Positions 1 through 9,379 of a stretch of 17,500 nt of DNA are shown in pieces. Both the position numbers and the translations under genes were made by a program. Where the stretch lies: the NCBI GenBank assembly GCA_963170055.1, contig CAUJGJ010000431.1, forward strand, positions 232,201-249,700, given 5' to 3'. The DNA is from Halisarca cf. caerulea (Eukaryota > Porifera > Demospongiae > Chondrillida > Halisarcidae). Numbering within the stretch: the first letter of the stretch is position 1; the number at the start of each line of letters is the position of its first letter. The notes under the pieces are model-generated. The model worked only from the letters and a program-made list of their open reading frames with translations, did no database searches and was not told where the DNA came from.

Positions 1-450
1 GTGGTCTATCAGGTACTGGTCGAGCGTTTGGTGCATCAACTCCATCACTAGAAGAACACTGTCTTCTTCGTTGTAAACCCCTAAGAATTCGACTATGTGA
101 GGACTTTTTGCTTTTTCCAACAAATCGCATTCTCTTCTGAAAGCCTCTAAAGTTGCTTCGAGCGCTTCTTGAGTGATACGAGCGTAGTCTCTAAGAATGC
201 GATGAACCTGTTTTATAGCAACTCGTCTCGTTCCTAGAGTTCCTTCCAGTACCACGCCGTAGGACCCTCGTCCAATTTCCTTTCCTTTCCGTAATTGATC
301 GGGTCGAGGAGAGAAGAAACGCGAGATCAAGTTTCCCATTTTCACAAGACACGCCCTTTCTGTGACGTTTGCGAGCTGTAGTCGACGTAAAATGTGCGGG
401 ATGGGTTCGGCACTTTCCATGGACTTGGCCATGTCGTAACTATAGAACAT
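1..450 (-). CDS. Protein kinase, N-terminal part (runs off left edge)
   Basis: The frame is open on the minus strand from an ATG at 450 to the window edge (150 codons, no stop). An in-frame TAA lies just upstream at 451-453; a second ATG at 432 (MAKSMESAEP) is an alternative start. After about 55 residues comes a kinase N-lobe: glycine-rich loop GRGSYGVVLEG, then VAIK with the ATP-anchoring lysine, an alpha-C region (EAFRRECDLLEKAKSPHIVEF) and a hinge-like LLVMELMHQTLDQYL. These are standard subdomains I to V. HRD, DFG and the C-lobe would lie off the left edge. No transmembrane or receptor segment precedes the domain, so a cytoplasmic kinase is inferred; whether it is Ser/Thr, Tyr or TKL-like cannot be decided here. 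A damaged paralogue lies at 6526-7208. This copy has no lesion in view and may be functional. Confidence 0.85.
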   Translation of the reverse strand, partial: MFYSYDMAKSMESAEPIPHILRRLQLANVTERACLVKMGNLISRFFSPRPDQLRKGKEIGRGSYGVVLEGTLGTRRVAIKQVHRILRDYARITQEALEATLEAFRRECDLLEKAKSPHIVEFLGVYNEEDSVLLVMELMHQTLDQYLIDH

Positions 451-1217
451 TTAACCCTTTGCTTGCATTACTAACTGCGCAGGGTCTGTGCTGAAACAGT
501 GTGTTCTGCAACCTCTGTTGGTTATGCTTTTGACTTATGGGCTACTAATCCAACACCCAGCGTGAATTGAAAATGAAGTCGGACTGCTGGTAGATTATCA
601 GATCAGAGAGAAGATTTGTTGTATCGGAAAATTTGAATGACTGTGCTAACTACTCTATACTACATGGTAGAGTCAATGTTGCTAGTATCTGGTGTCTGTT
701 TCACTGTGGTATTCATATACGTTGTTCATAAAAATGGGTGGAATGGGTCTGGGTGTATTTAGGATGTACCTAAAAGCAAAGTTGCTCTTTATTTAGTTGG
801 TTCTGATGGGACATTTGAGAGACAGACCTGCTCGAGATAGCAGGCAGGGACAGTGGCATTGGGTCCACAAAATGCAGAGCAGTCCATTCACAGCTGCTGA
901 ACGATCTTTGTGTGCATGGAAATCTATACATGTACGTAGTTGTTACATAATCCAGTACATACGTATATCTCTGTACCACTAACAGAACTAGACTGTGTGT
1001 GTGTGTGTAAAAAAATAAACAACCCTGTAAGGTTGTTGCATCTTACAAATCACCATGACAACCACTACTGGTATGAGCGTTAGACAGCACTCCACAAGTG
1101 ATTGGATATAGTGTCTCTGGACATTGTTTTAGTGTCAAAGTTGAATGTTTTTATTTCTCCTCCATCTTTCTTCATAACTGGGAAGCAGTCAAGGACAAGC
1201 ATACACATCTTCACATG

Positions 1218-1220
<3 letters not shown>
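451..1220. other. Non-coding interval upstream of kinase
   Basis: No ORF here resembles a protein. The interval should contain the promoter and any 5' UTR of the kinase at 1-450, but I see no clear core promoter motif. A short (GT)n run lies near 993-1008. Confidence 0.5.

Positions 1221-1257
<37 letters not shown>
1221..1257. repeat. (CA)n microsatellite
   Basis: Uninterrupted CA dinucleotide run of about 18.5 units. Apparent ORFs across it are low-complexity shadows. Confidence 0.95.
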
Positions 1258-1259
<2 letters not shown>

Positions 1260-1305
1260 AAAAAGTACAGTGGTTGTTGAGAAGTAGTGCAGCACCTTTT
1301 ACAAG

Positions 1306-1476
1306 TACAGTGGAACCTCTAAATAAAGGACATGTTAAAACAGTCTCTTTTGTCCTTTGTAAGGAGGTTGTACTCTTTGGGAGACTTAAAATGTACTAAA
1401 ACTATAGGAGATATTTCAGGACCTCAAGCTGTGTCCTTAGTAGAGAGGTTGTCCTTACTTCGGAGGTTCTACTGTA
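1306..1476. mobile_element. MITE with TACAGTGGAACCTC-type TIRs
   Basis: The left end reads TACAGTGGAACCTC followed by taaataaaggaca. The reverse complement of the right end reads TACAGTAGAACCTC followed by cgaagtaaggaca. The two ends match over about 27 bp with a few differences and are flanked by TA. The element is 171 bp and has no coding capacity. Ends of this type with a TA target are typical of pogo/Tigger-like (Tc1/mariner group) non-autonomous elements; that assignment is inferred. Related copies occur at 5572, 8600 and 10559. Confidence 0.75.
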
Positions 1477-1644
1477 TTCAATCAGGTTATTTGTCTCCAG
1501 ACAGTTGTGGTGTGATTTGCATTGGCTGTTTATCATTCAAAGATGATGTGGACTTTTACAGTCTTTATGATTACGCAGCCAGAGCTTCTTATCCCATGAT
1601 CCTACCCATAGCAATACTCTGTCCCCATGTTACGTGGTAGTAAC

Positions 1645-2100
1645 ATGGCAACGGAGTGTTACACTGGGTACATGGTAACTGAGTGTTACACTGGGTACAT
1701 GGTAACTGAGTGTTACACTGGGTACATGACAACTGAGTGTTACACTGGGTACATGGCAACTGAGTGTTACACTGGGTACATGGTAACTGAGTGTTACACT
1801 GGGTACATGGTAACTGAGTGTTACACTGGGTACATGGCAACTGAGTGTTACACTGGGTACATGGTAACTGAGTGTTACACTGGGTACATGGTAACTGAGT
1901 GTTACACTGGGTACATGACAACTGAGTGTTACACTGGGTACATGGCAACTGAGTGTTACACTGGGTACATGGTAACTGAGTGTTACACTGGGTACATGGC
2001 AACTGAGTGTTACACTGGGTACATGGCAACTGAGTGTTACACTGGGTACATGGCAACTGAGTGTTACACTGGGTACATGGCAACTGAGTGTTACACTGGG
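1645..2100. repeat. 27-bp minisatellite, about 17 copies
   Basis: Seventeen near-identical 27-bp units run head to tail; each contains GAGTGTTACACTGGGTACAT. Because 27 is a multiple of three, several frames stay open (for example a repeated MATECYTGY on the plus strand), but nothing marks any of them as a gene. Units differ mainly at one codon-sized position (gca, gta or aca), in the order A V V T A V V A V V T A V A A A A (alanine, valine and threonine codons in the plus frame). AGTGT-T-ACACT inside each unit is a small palindrome. Confidence 0.95.
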
Positions 2101-3578
2101 TGATAAGCTCTGCATGATAAACCAGATACTGTACTGTGTGCATGGAATATTGCAGTGTATATAGATGGAGCTAAAGTTTACACTATTTCCCAAAATTCAT
2201 GATCACCAAATCAACAAATTTAAAACCATCCAGAACTTCCCCTTCACTGCACATACATCCAGTGCATGTGAATGAACATGTGCACATGATAGCAGACACA
2301 CGCACATGGTGACCCCACCCACAAAGTCAAGGTAGACACGCCTCCTACTACATTGTTGCTCTGAGTTACAGTATGTTGAGTTGACCAGCAACTCTCCACA
2401 CATTCACCTACCACTGTTTGTGTGTGTTACAACACCCCTCCTAGCACTACTATTGCATCACACACGGGGTATGTACATGCACAGTGTGTACTAGAGTACC
2501 TCTTGTAGGATGCACATCTTGAATTATTCATGAACACTGAATTTCTTCAGTTTAGAAGTAACAGAAAATGTTTGCAGATCTAAGTTTGCAATGCCTTCCA
2601 TCTTGTTAACATTGCATAAATAGAGCACCAAACATTCCAATACTAAAACATCTACAAAATGAAGTCCTCTCACACAACCCGTGCACGCTAGCTATTTTGA
2701 AAATTCAACAGTGTGGAGGAGTACCTTGAACAGTCAGATCAGCACCTTCTCTTCACCGTATGTGTGGGCAGTGTTTGGATAGTGAAAGAACACTAGTTTG
2801 CATTAGCACATATACGTACGTGCGTATCTCTGTTGAGATCTTTATCCTACCCCCTGCATGGTTGCTACCTTAACTCTCATGTTGATCCCTGTGTGTGCTG
2901 TTACACGTATTGGGTGATGTGTAGGATTCATGTATGCATGTGTGTGTGCATACGCATGCATGCATGTGTGTGTCTACAGTACATGTTTGTGTATGCTTGT
3001 GTTGCATAGTCACATGAAAATCAGCTTAATACTTTACAATACTTACAAGGAGAGACTGAATTGCGGAATGGAACCTCCCCCCGATATCCCGGCACACTAT
3101 TGGCAGTAGTCAATGTGCTGGAATGCAGAGGGTGTTGCATTATGGAGAGAACTCGAGTAGCAACTGAACCCCCACAGTCCAGAAATGCTACATCCATCAT
3201 GAGTACGAGAAGAGAGGTCGACCCTATGCATAAACAAGGAGTATATACATACATGAAGTCGAATTGAGCACTTTCACACCAGGTCCTGGGAATTGTTCTT
3301 TTATTGTCTGATGGGGCAGGACCAGCTGCAGCTACAACAGTAATGATGAGAAGCTAGACTATAGCATCACTCATTGCAGAAGAAAGGGTTAATTGTCTTT
3401 TAGCATTAAATTGGACTGGATATCAAGAAGCTCCATGAATGTCCTGTATATCACTGATTGTTGAAGTGCTAATGCACGTATCTGAGGACTATAGCAGGAT
3501 AAGAAACAGCATGCATGATCCATGGCCATCTTCATGGTAGGAAGCTGCCTAAATGGACATGATGACTATAATCCATTA
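2101..3578. other. Non-coding interval
   Basis: No recognisable gene. It contains short alternating purine-pyrimidine tracts (tgcatgcatgtgtgtgtg around 2937-2975). Short ORFs at 2203-2403 and 3021-3267 look like chance frames: no domain, composition signal or paralogue in the window supports them. Confidence 0.5.
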
Positions 3579-4472
3579 CATAGGCGTAGGAAGATGTTTT
3601 GAAGAGGGGGGCGAGCAATGAACACCACGTAACATGAATCCTTAATTTTTCTGTAACTAACGTAATCGGTGTATGATGCCAACGTAACGATAGGGTTTCT
3701 ACAGTAGATTTGTTATCTTCTGAGTTTGAGGATTCAAATAACATTGTTTCTTCCAACTTCAGAGGAACGTTCAGTTCAGTTCAGTAAAATTTTAATTATT
3801 TAGACTGGAGATGCCACTAGCCCTGTGAGCTACTACGTAGGCTCCCAGAGACAAAGAGTGACATAACAATACAAGCATAAACAATAAAATATGCACATGC
3901 ATATGCATAAGCTAGACTGAAACTCTAAACAAGCACATATATGAAGGAAATACTGGGCAAGACACTTAGACTAAGAACATGCATGCACAGGCATAGAGGA
4001 CAGTTCTAGACTCTACTCTGCCTGAACATGCTAAACTAATTGAAGAATAGATCTAGAATGGATGAACCTCTTCAGCAGTACAAGATCTAGCCTGTGAATC
4101 ACTCTATCTGTATACAAATCCTTGCAGTCTACTTGTTTTGAAGAACCAGGCAAAGACCAGCAGACAAACAAATCTACCAGTCGCTTCTGACAGGCCGACA
4201 ACGGCAAAACCGCGCTACACGTGATTGCGCAATAATTGCAAATGGCGGCTTGCGATAGGTAGCGTTATAATGCCAATTTTATGGCTTAAAACTTCCTCTT
4301 TATGAGAGAGTTTTACAATAGAACTTATACTTTCTGTTGGAATGTAGTATATTTAAACTTTCAAATGTGATTGGCAGATTGGCAGATTTTTTGATTATTT
4401 TAAAAATGCCAGAAGATGTAGAGCTCTTTGGGAGGAGGGGGAGGGGCTGCCCCCCCGGTTCCTACGCCTATG
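3579..4472. mobile_element. Non-autonomous TIR element (CATAGGCGTAGGAA ends)
   Basis: The left end starts CATAGGCGTAGGAA and leads into a G-rich tract. The right end is its inverse, TTCCTACGCCTATG, preceded by a C-rich tract, so the TIRs are at least 14 bp plus a G-rich extension. The element is 894 bp with no transposase-like ORF. I could not find a clean target duplication in the flanks, so the superfamily is left open (a hAT-like origin is possible). A retroposon-like tail at 3770-3785 suggests a nested insertion. Confidence 0.65.
3770..4200 (-). mobile_element. Possible nested LINE/SINE 3' end
   Basis: Read on the minus strand, the sequence ends in tandem CTGAA units (ttcag repeats at 3770-3785 on plus) after an AT-rich stretch. 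This 3' architecture is common in non-LTR retroposons, and the LINE at 12998 ends similarly with (ACCTGAT)n. No coding part is recognisable and the 5' limit near 4200 is arbitrary. Confidence 0.3.
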
Positions 4473-4663
4473 CATTATAAAATTATTACAGGTCCTGCAG
4501 TAACCCCGGCCACGAGTGTACTGCATGGTGTATTCAATTTTATATGTGTATACTTTTCATAGTCCCTATAGACCTATTAAGAAAAGAAATCACCGAATGA
4601 CATAGTGCGGCCTATGATAATATTAATATATCCAAGACAATTAATAACATACGTACAACAAAC

Positions 4664-5494
4664 TCAAAAGTAGTAAAGTTCACAAGTGTTCAGTAATGAC
4701 TGATGAATATTCTTAGGATCTGTACAACCACCAAGTACCAAGAAAAATGAGCTACTAACTGACAACAAACATGGTCTACAACAAGCTACACTACACTGTC
4801 CAACATTGGACCATTTGTTTGCACTTGAGTCAAAAACTGAAATAGCTGAGGATGAGTTATCGGAGCTGTCATGACCACCCACCACTAGCGGATGATGACT
4901 GGTTGGCAATAATCCTGAACGATAAAATGGAGTGTTCTCTACTTCTACCCACTGACATTGTGGGGGGCCGTCTTGTATGTGTTGCCTGGCAACAGACTGC
5001 TCAAGGAGGTCCAGGGACAGCTTGAAGGCTCTTTTGGTTGGACGATCAATGCAATCCCCACCACTTGCAATGTAAAGATGGCTATCACAAGTTGCTGCAC
5101 TCATTCCCCACATTGGAAGTGGGAGTTTGAGGAGAGGAGATGTCGTCCACTGAAGAGTGGCTGTGTGGAGAACATCAACTGTGCTGAGGAGTGCCCAATT
5201 ACTCCCCAGTCCACCAAGTACTGCAACTACACTACTGGTCTGAACTACACCAGGTCGACGGCGTGGTGTAGGTATTGAAGGTATGGTGTTCCTCCATTCC
5301 TTATTCTCTTCATCCCACGACCAGACTTGATTGGTTATCTTCAGTGTTAATGTATCAAATCCACCGATCAATGTGAGGTGTCCATTAATGACTGCAGCCA
5401 CACTGAAGGCAACTGGAGAAGGTGGTAAAGTACTCCATGTTGTTGTTTCCAGGTCAAAGGACTGCACTAAGCAATCTGATTCCCAATCTGGACC
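4664..5494 (-). pseudogene. Kelch-repeat protein copy A, 5'-truncated
   Basis: 276 codons on the minus strand align end to end with kelch copy B (9380-10402), from GPDWESDC to the shared C-terminus NTCELYYF. By hand I count 51 residue differences over 276, about 81% identity. Five to six kelch blades remain, seen as LTLIGGFD, VAVLGGLGS, LYIASGGD, PLVVGGHDS and FLVLGGCTD, each followed by a W about 20-30 residues on. The frame stays open upstream to 5665, but that extension comes from MITE and flanking DNA and has no kelch match. Copy B carries 277 bp (10215-10491) that A lacks, including the start codon and first blade. The junction TATTATTTAG could act as a splice acceptor, so use as an exon is not excluded. 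A truncated pseudogene is the simplest reading. Confidence 0.75.
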
Positions 5495-5571
5495 AACTAA
5501 ATAATAGTGGTTACAACACTTGTGGTCCTGAGATAAACGTACAACCATGACAGATAAGAGTGAAGTACGTA

Positions 5572-5660
5572 TACAGTGGAACCTTGAAAACAGACACTTC
5601 TGGGACCGCACAAGGGTGTTCCTATTATCGCATGAGGTGTCCTCATTTAAGGGGTACATA
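5572..5660. mobile_element. MITE remnant beside kelch A
   Basis: Starts TACAGTGGAACCTTG and continues with aacagacacttctggg. It matches the copy at 10559 next to kelch B almost base for base apart from short indels, so it was already in place when the kelch block duplicated. The right TIR (near ggggtacata) is diverged. Confidence 0.6.
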
Positions 5661-5723
5661 CACACATTGCATGCAGTATTGAACTTTATTCCTCTAGAAT
5701 GATGTTGTATAAATTGCCGTCAC

Positions 5724-5762
5724 AAATGTGTATGTCTGTGTGTATGTGTGTGTGTGTTTGTG

Positions 5763-5799
<37 letters not shown>

Positions 5800-6265
5800 G
5801 TGTGTGTGTGTGTGCATGTGTTTGCGTGTGCGTGCATGCGTGTGTGTGACATGTGCGTGTATGTGTGTACATGTGTGTGGTGTGTGTGTGTATGTGTAAG
5901 ACAGAAAGAGAGACTGAGGGAGGGAGAGAGAGGTATGAGAGGTGTGTGTGTGTGTGTACGTGTGTATGTGTGTACATGTGTGAAGGGAGGGAGGTAGGGA
6001 GAAAAGGAAGGGAGAAGGAGGGAGAGAGAGGTGTGAGAGGTGTGTGTATGTGTGTATGTGTGGGGGGAGGGGGAGGGAGGGAGTGAAGGAGGGAGGGAGA
6101 GAAAGGTGTGACAGGTGTGTGTATGTGTGTATGTATGTGCCCGTGCACGTGCGCGCATGTGTGTGGTGTGTAAGTGTGTATATGAGTACATGTGTACATG
6201 TGTGTGTATGTGTGCGTGCGTGCGTGCGCGCGCATGTGTGTGTGTGCGCATGTGAGTGTACATGT
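5724..6265. repeat. Compound (TG)n / purine-rich satellite
   Basis: About 540 bp of TG-rich runs interleaved with polypurine blocks (gggagggagagagagg). The pattern TG-run, purine block, gaggtgtg repeats about three times with a period near 100 bp. A strong G-quadruplex motif (G6-A-G5-A-G3-A-G3) lies at 6062-6083. Long ORFs on both strands are low-complexity Cys/Val or His/Thr translations and are not genes. Confidence 0.9.
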
Positions 6266-6455
6266 GATACTTAAAAGCAGATTTGAAGCAATTTTGAATG
6301 CAAGAACTGCACTTTATGTAACTACTATACACTTGACATAAGAGTTGCACCCGTGCTTACTATGAGCTTATTCTTGATATAGACAAATAGATTGATTAAT
6401 TAATTCACTTGATACAACCTCTTCACTCTATATAAGGGTTGCACCCGCCACCCGA

Positions 6456-6496
6456 ACTAGGGAGGAAGGCGGCCGAGGGCCGCCTTCCTCCCTAGT
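6456..6496. repeat. Perfect GC-rich palindrome, 19-bp stem
   Basis: Two perfectly complementary 19-nt arms (6456-6474 and 6478-6496) surround a 3-nt loop GAG; the arm begins ACTAGGGAGGAAGGC. GC content is far above the AT-rich flanks. Two copies of ataagRgttgcacccg lie upstream, near 6339 and 6432. The final CTAG next to a stable hairpin recalls a Helitron 3' end, but no matching 5' end was found. Confidence 0.9.
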
Positions 6497-6525
6497 GTAT
6501 ACAAACAATAGTACATTTATACACC

Positions 6526-7208
6526 TCATGCACAAAACCCAGTCAATCCAGTGGTTGTAGGAGGTGCACCAAAATTAACCACAGGAGGATTGAGTGAGGA
6601 CAGATCAACACATGAAGAGACTAAAAGGAATGAAATGAGACTCACTGTTTCATCTTTTGACAGTTCTGATTTCAACTTCTGAACTACAACCTTCCTGTTG
6701 ATTGATCTTAACTCTGATTCTACCTCTTTCATGTCTGGTCTCTTGTTAGGATCGTCATCCAAACAGGCAACAATCAAGGACTTGAGTGGATGGTCATCAG
6801 AGAGCTTGGAGAGATCATTAGAACAAGCAGTATTGATGTCTACACCCATACGAGAAGATGGAGGTTCCTGTGTGGACACTTGAAGCATCACAACACCAAA
6901 GGAGAAGGTGTCACTTTGAGCTGTGAAACGAGGACTATCTCCTAAGCATTCCTTTGGCATGTACATGATGCAGCCTGGAGCCACAGTAGTGAGGTATTCT
7001 CTTCTAAAAGCCTCTAAAGTTGCTTCGGGCGCTTCTTGAGTGACACGAGCGTAGTCTCTAAGAATGCCATGAACCTGTTTTATAGCAACTCGTCTCGTTC
7101 CTAGAGTTCCTTCCAGTACCACGCCGTAGGACCCTCGTCCAATTTCCTTTCCTTTATACGCAACTCATCGGGTCGAGGAGAGAAGAAACGAGAGAACAAT
7201 TTCCCCAT
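6526..7208 (-). pseudogene. Kinase copy 2: internal deletion and frameshift
   Basis: Read from the ATG at 7206-7208 (MGKLFSRFFSPRPDEL), this copy matches the segment of kinase 1 that starts MGNLISRFF. A short indel near 7155-7160 breaks the frame; the kinase frame then resumes as GRGSYGVVLEGTLGTRRVAIK and continues to EAFRRE. There it jumps directly to an activation segment (LTTVAPGCIMYMPKE), then FSFGVVMLQ (subdomain IX) and DPNKRPDM (subdomain XI), and ends after about 55 further residues at the stop near 6526. The catalytic HRD and DFG motifs and the hinge are absent, so the product could not phosphorylate in the normal way. The C-lobe preserved here probably shows what follows kinase 1 off the left edge. 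Kelch copy A lies about 1 kb downstream in the same orientation. Confidence 0.85.
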
Positions 7209-7524
7209 TAATGACCTGTAACGAAGAAAACGGACTCTTGCATGACGAAAAAAGGGGGGGCTAAAATTCCCCGTGACACCGTTCCAAAAATAGCTGAATC
7301 ATATAAGAAAAGTATAATATTATCAGCCCAAAAATGGGGATTAATTATTAACACGACAGCAAGAGAGATGTATTATATGTGAGGAAAAATCAAAAAATCA
7401 CAATCATGCTTTTTACTACAATAGTAATGGTTAGTAGAGTGAAGTAGAGAGGATGTGGCCACCCTCCGCGATGGCGAGATCAATTTTCTGTGCCAACTGC
7501 CAATTGAATTGGGAATCTCATTTG

Positions 7525-8428
7525 GTTGCCACCCATACCTCAATGCTATAGAGCATCCTTGAAGGCCCTTTTATGTAACACAAATCCATGCTCTTTCATT
7601 GGGCCTCTTCCAAGCCAAGTAGAAGCCTGTCCCCTTAATTCTCTTGTGCCAAAACAGTGCCTTATATGTGTTGCTAGTAAGTGAGTCCAGTGTTGCTGTC
7701 ATCTGCTCTTCCTTTATTCTTCTGTTTTCTTCTCTGACACATCTCCGAGTTACTTTCTGTTGAGCTTTAATCTCCACAGTATTTTCCACTGTCTGCTTAA
7801 GGATGGATTTCACAAGATGTTCCGTTACGGCAACTGAGTTAGGCAACTCATGGTCTGCTACATGTGACAGAATAGGAATTCCAAGTCCACCAAGGTTTAC
7901 TGGCAAGGTAAATAGTTTTCTGGCTGCATCACTGATGGGACGTTTTCCAGTTATGGCTGGTAATACCTTATTGCAGATGGTATCCTCAATAGGCTGCAGC
8001 AAGTCTGAGATGTTTTTGGTAATCTGAGATGTTTTACTAGATAAAGCCATCGATATATGCTTCACACTGAAAAATTGCAGAGTTTATAAGCAGCATATAT
8101 ATATAGGGCTGAGAGGCTGCAATGTCTGCAAGCTGCTCCAGCTCCAGCATCCACTGGCAAACTTTCTTTCATGCAAAGACTTCCTTGAATGAGCTATCAC
8201 CAATGGCCGAACCCAATTAAGTACCTACCTCCAGCAGAAGTAATCTGTATTCTTGTATCTTCAAAGATGGATTTTGCTTCCACTCGGCAATGCTCCTTGA
8301 CTTGGATATGGGTTGATGACATACCCATAACTCGGACCAAGCTTCTGCAACTCATCCCACCATTTCTTGAGGGAAATGATTTTAACCACCAGCAGAGGAG
8401 TCATCAGCAGCATATTGCAGTAGATGTA
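7525..8428 (-). pseudogene. Decayed reverse-transcriptase fragment
   Basis: Minus-strand pieces follow the order of a known retroelement RT family. A YADD-like box appears as QYAADDSSAGG near 8400-8418, with an extra Ala codon. It is followed by LKKWWDELQKLGPSYGYV, then EAKSIFEDTRIQITSAGGRYL, then GSAIGDSSFKEVF and WMLELEQLADIAASQP. The longest open piece is 7571-8065, containing PVNLGGLGIPILSHVADHEL and a basic REENRRIKEEQ stretch. The end drifts through other frames (EHGFVLHKRAFKDAL, then ALRYGWQP). At least four frameshifts and an in-frame stop separate the pieces. Motif order identifies an RT palm and C-terminal region; I cannot assign the exact clade. It is not a host gene. Confidence 0.75.
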
Positions 8429-8599
8429 ATGGAAGTATGCCAATACATGCCTGGCCATTGCGATATTTCTACAGACAATATGATACACTGAGCATACTTC
8501 CATAATAATATCTGATTCATTATTTTCATGCAATAATCAAGAGTGCATGAAAGGATGTGAGATCTTGGAGGTAGCAATGGGTCGTGGGCACTAAGATAT

Positions 8600-8857
8600 T
8601 ACAGTACATGGAACCTGTAGAGGCCAACTACGTGCCTAAAACAATTGCTGACTTCCAGTCCTGAGCAAATATATAGTTACAAAATCATGTGAAAAATGAC
8701 AGCTTACAACATATGTGACGGCAGACATAATTTTCATTAAAATTCATAGCTTTCCTGTAATGCGAATATTAATGAGACCCTGGTAATGCAGCCTCCTGTG
8801 TAAAACAGCCAGGGAAGCTCTGTCCAATGGTGACTGCATTAGACAGGCTTCACTGTA
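8600..8857. mobile_element. MITE with TACAGT...CCTGT ends
   Basis: The left end TACAGT then acatGGAACCTGTAGAG pairs with the reverse complement of the right end, TACAGTGAAGCCTGTCTAA. The ends are diverged but recognisable members of the family at 1306. The element is 258 bp and non-coding, flanked by TA-containing sequence. Confidence 0.55.
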
Positions 8858-9344
8858 TATTGCGCAATGGAGCTCTCCATGCATGTGCACAAAGACATGC
8901 ACTTTCACTGTATTTGGGGTAGGTTTGTCACACCAAATCTTGTCCCCCTAAAAACTCAATCATCCAGTCATCCGTCATGTGGGCACTTATCAAATGCAAA
9001 CTCTAGATCTATACCTGTGGGGCTGAGACCAAACAGTAATGAGGCTAACGTCCATGACAGCAGTGTCAGTTGTGAAGCTCAAGGATTTATATACTTAGGA
9101 TCAGTGTGTGCTTGAGATTAGATATTTTAGAGTGAGAGATAGATCGAAGCGGATGAAGCCTCACCAGTCAAGCCAAACAAGGTCATGGGGACAACTTACA
9201 GCAGGCCTAGGGGACCATTCACAGAGTTACAGGTTCAGTGACAATCCACACTCAGCCTGATAGGGCAGATAATATTGCAGGCATATTAACTACATAATAC
9301 AATTCACTGAATACATGCATGTATATACATGTATGCATATTATT
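8858..9344. other. Non-coding interval
   Basis: No supported gene. A plus-strand frame around 9060-9115 contains FIYLGSV, which faintly recalls a LINE RT box, but stops surround it and I do not call it. Confidence 0.4.
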
Positions 9345-9379
9345 ATTATAGTCCAAGACAACATGTATGCACAACAAAC

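Noticed and set aside
1645..2100. CRISPR-like array
   Set aside because: Units are contiguous without unique spacers and the context is eukaryotic; it is a minisatellite.
1589..2193. Long repetitive ORFs on both strands
   Set aside because: Produced by a 27-bp tandem repeat whose length is divisible by three; no gene signal outside the repeat.
4958..5278. Plus-strand 106-residue ORF over kelch A (and 9689-9925 over kelch B)
   Set aside because: Antisense shadows of the kelch frame; their similarity to each other follows from the duplication.
5694..6350. 218-residue His/Thr-rich ORF and its Cys/Val-rich plus-strand counterparts
   Set aside because: Translation of TG/CA and purine-rich simple sequence.
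8867..9115. Plus-strand ORF with FIYLGSV, resembling a LINE RT box
   Set aside because: Only one short motif matches and stops follow immediately; too weak to call.
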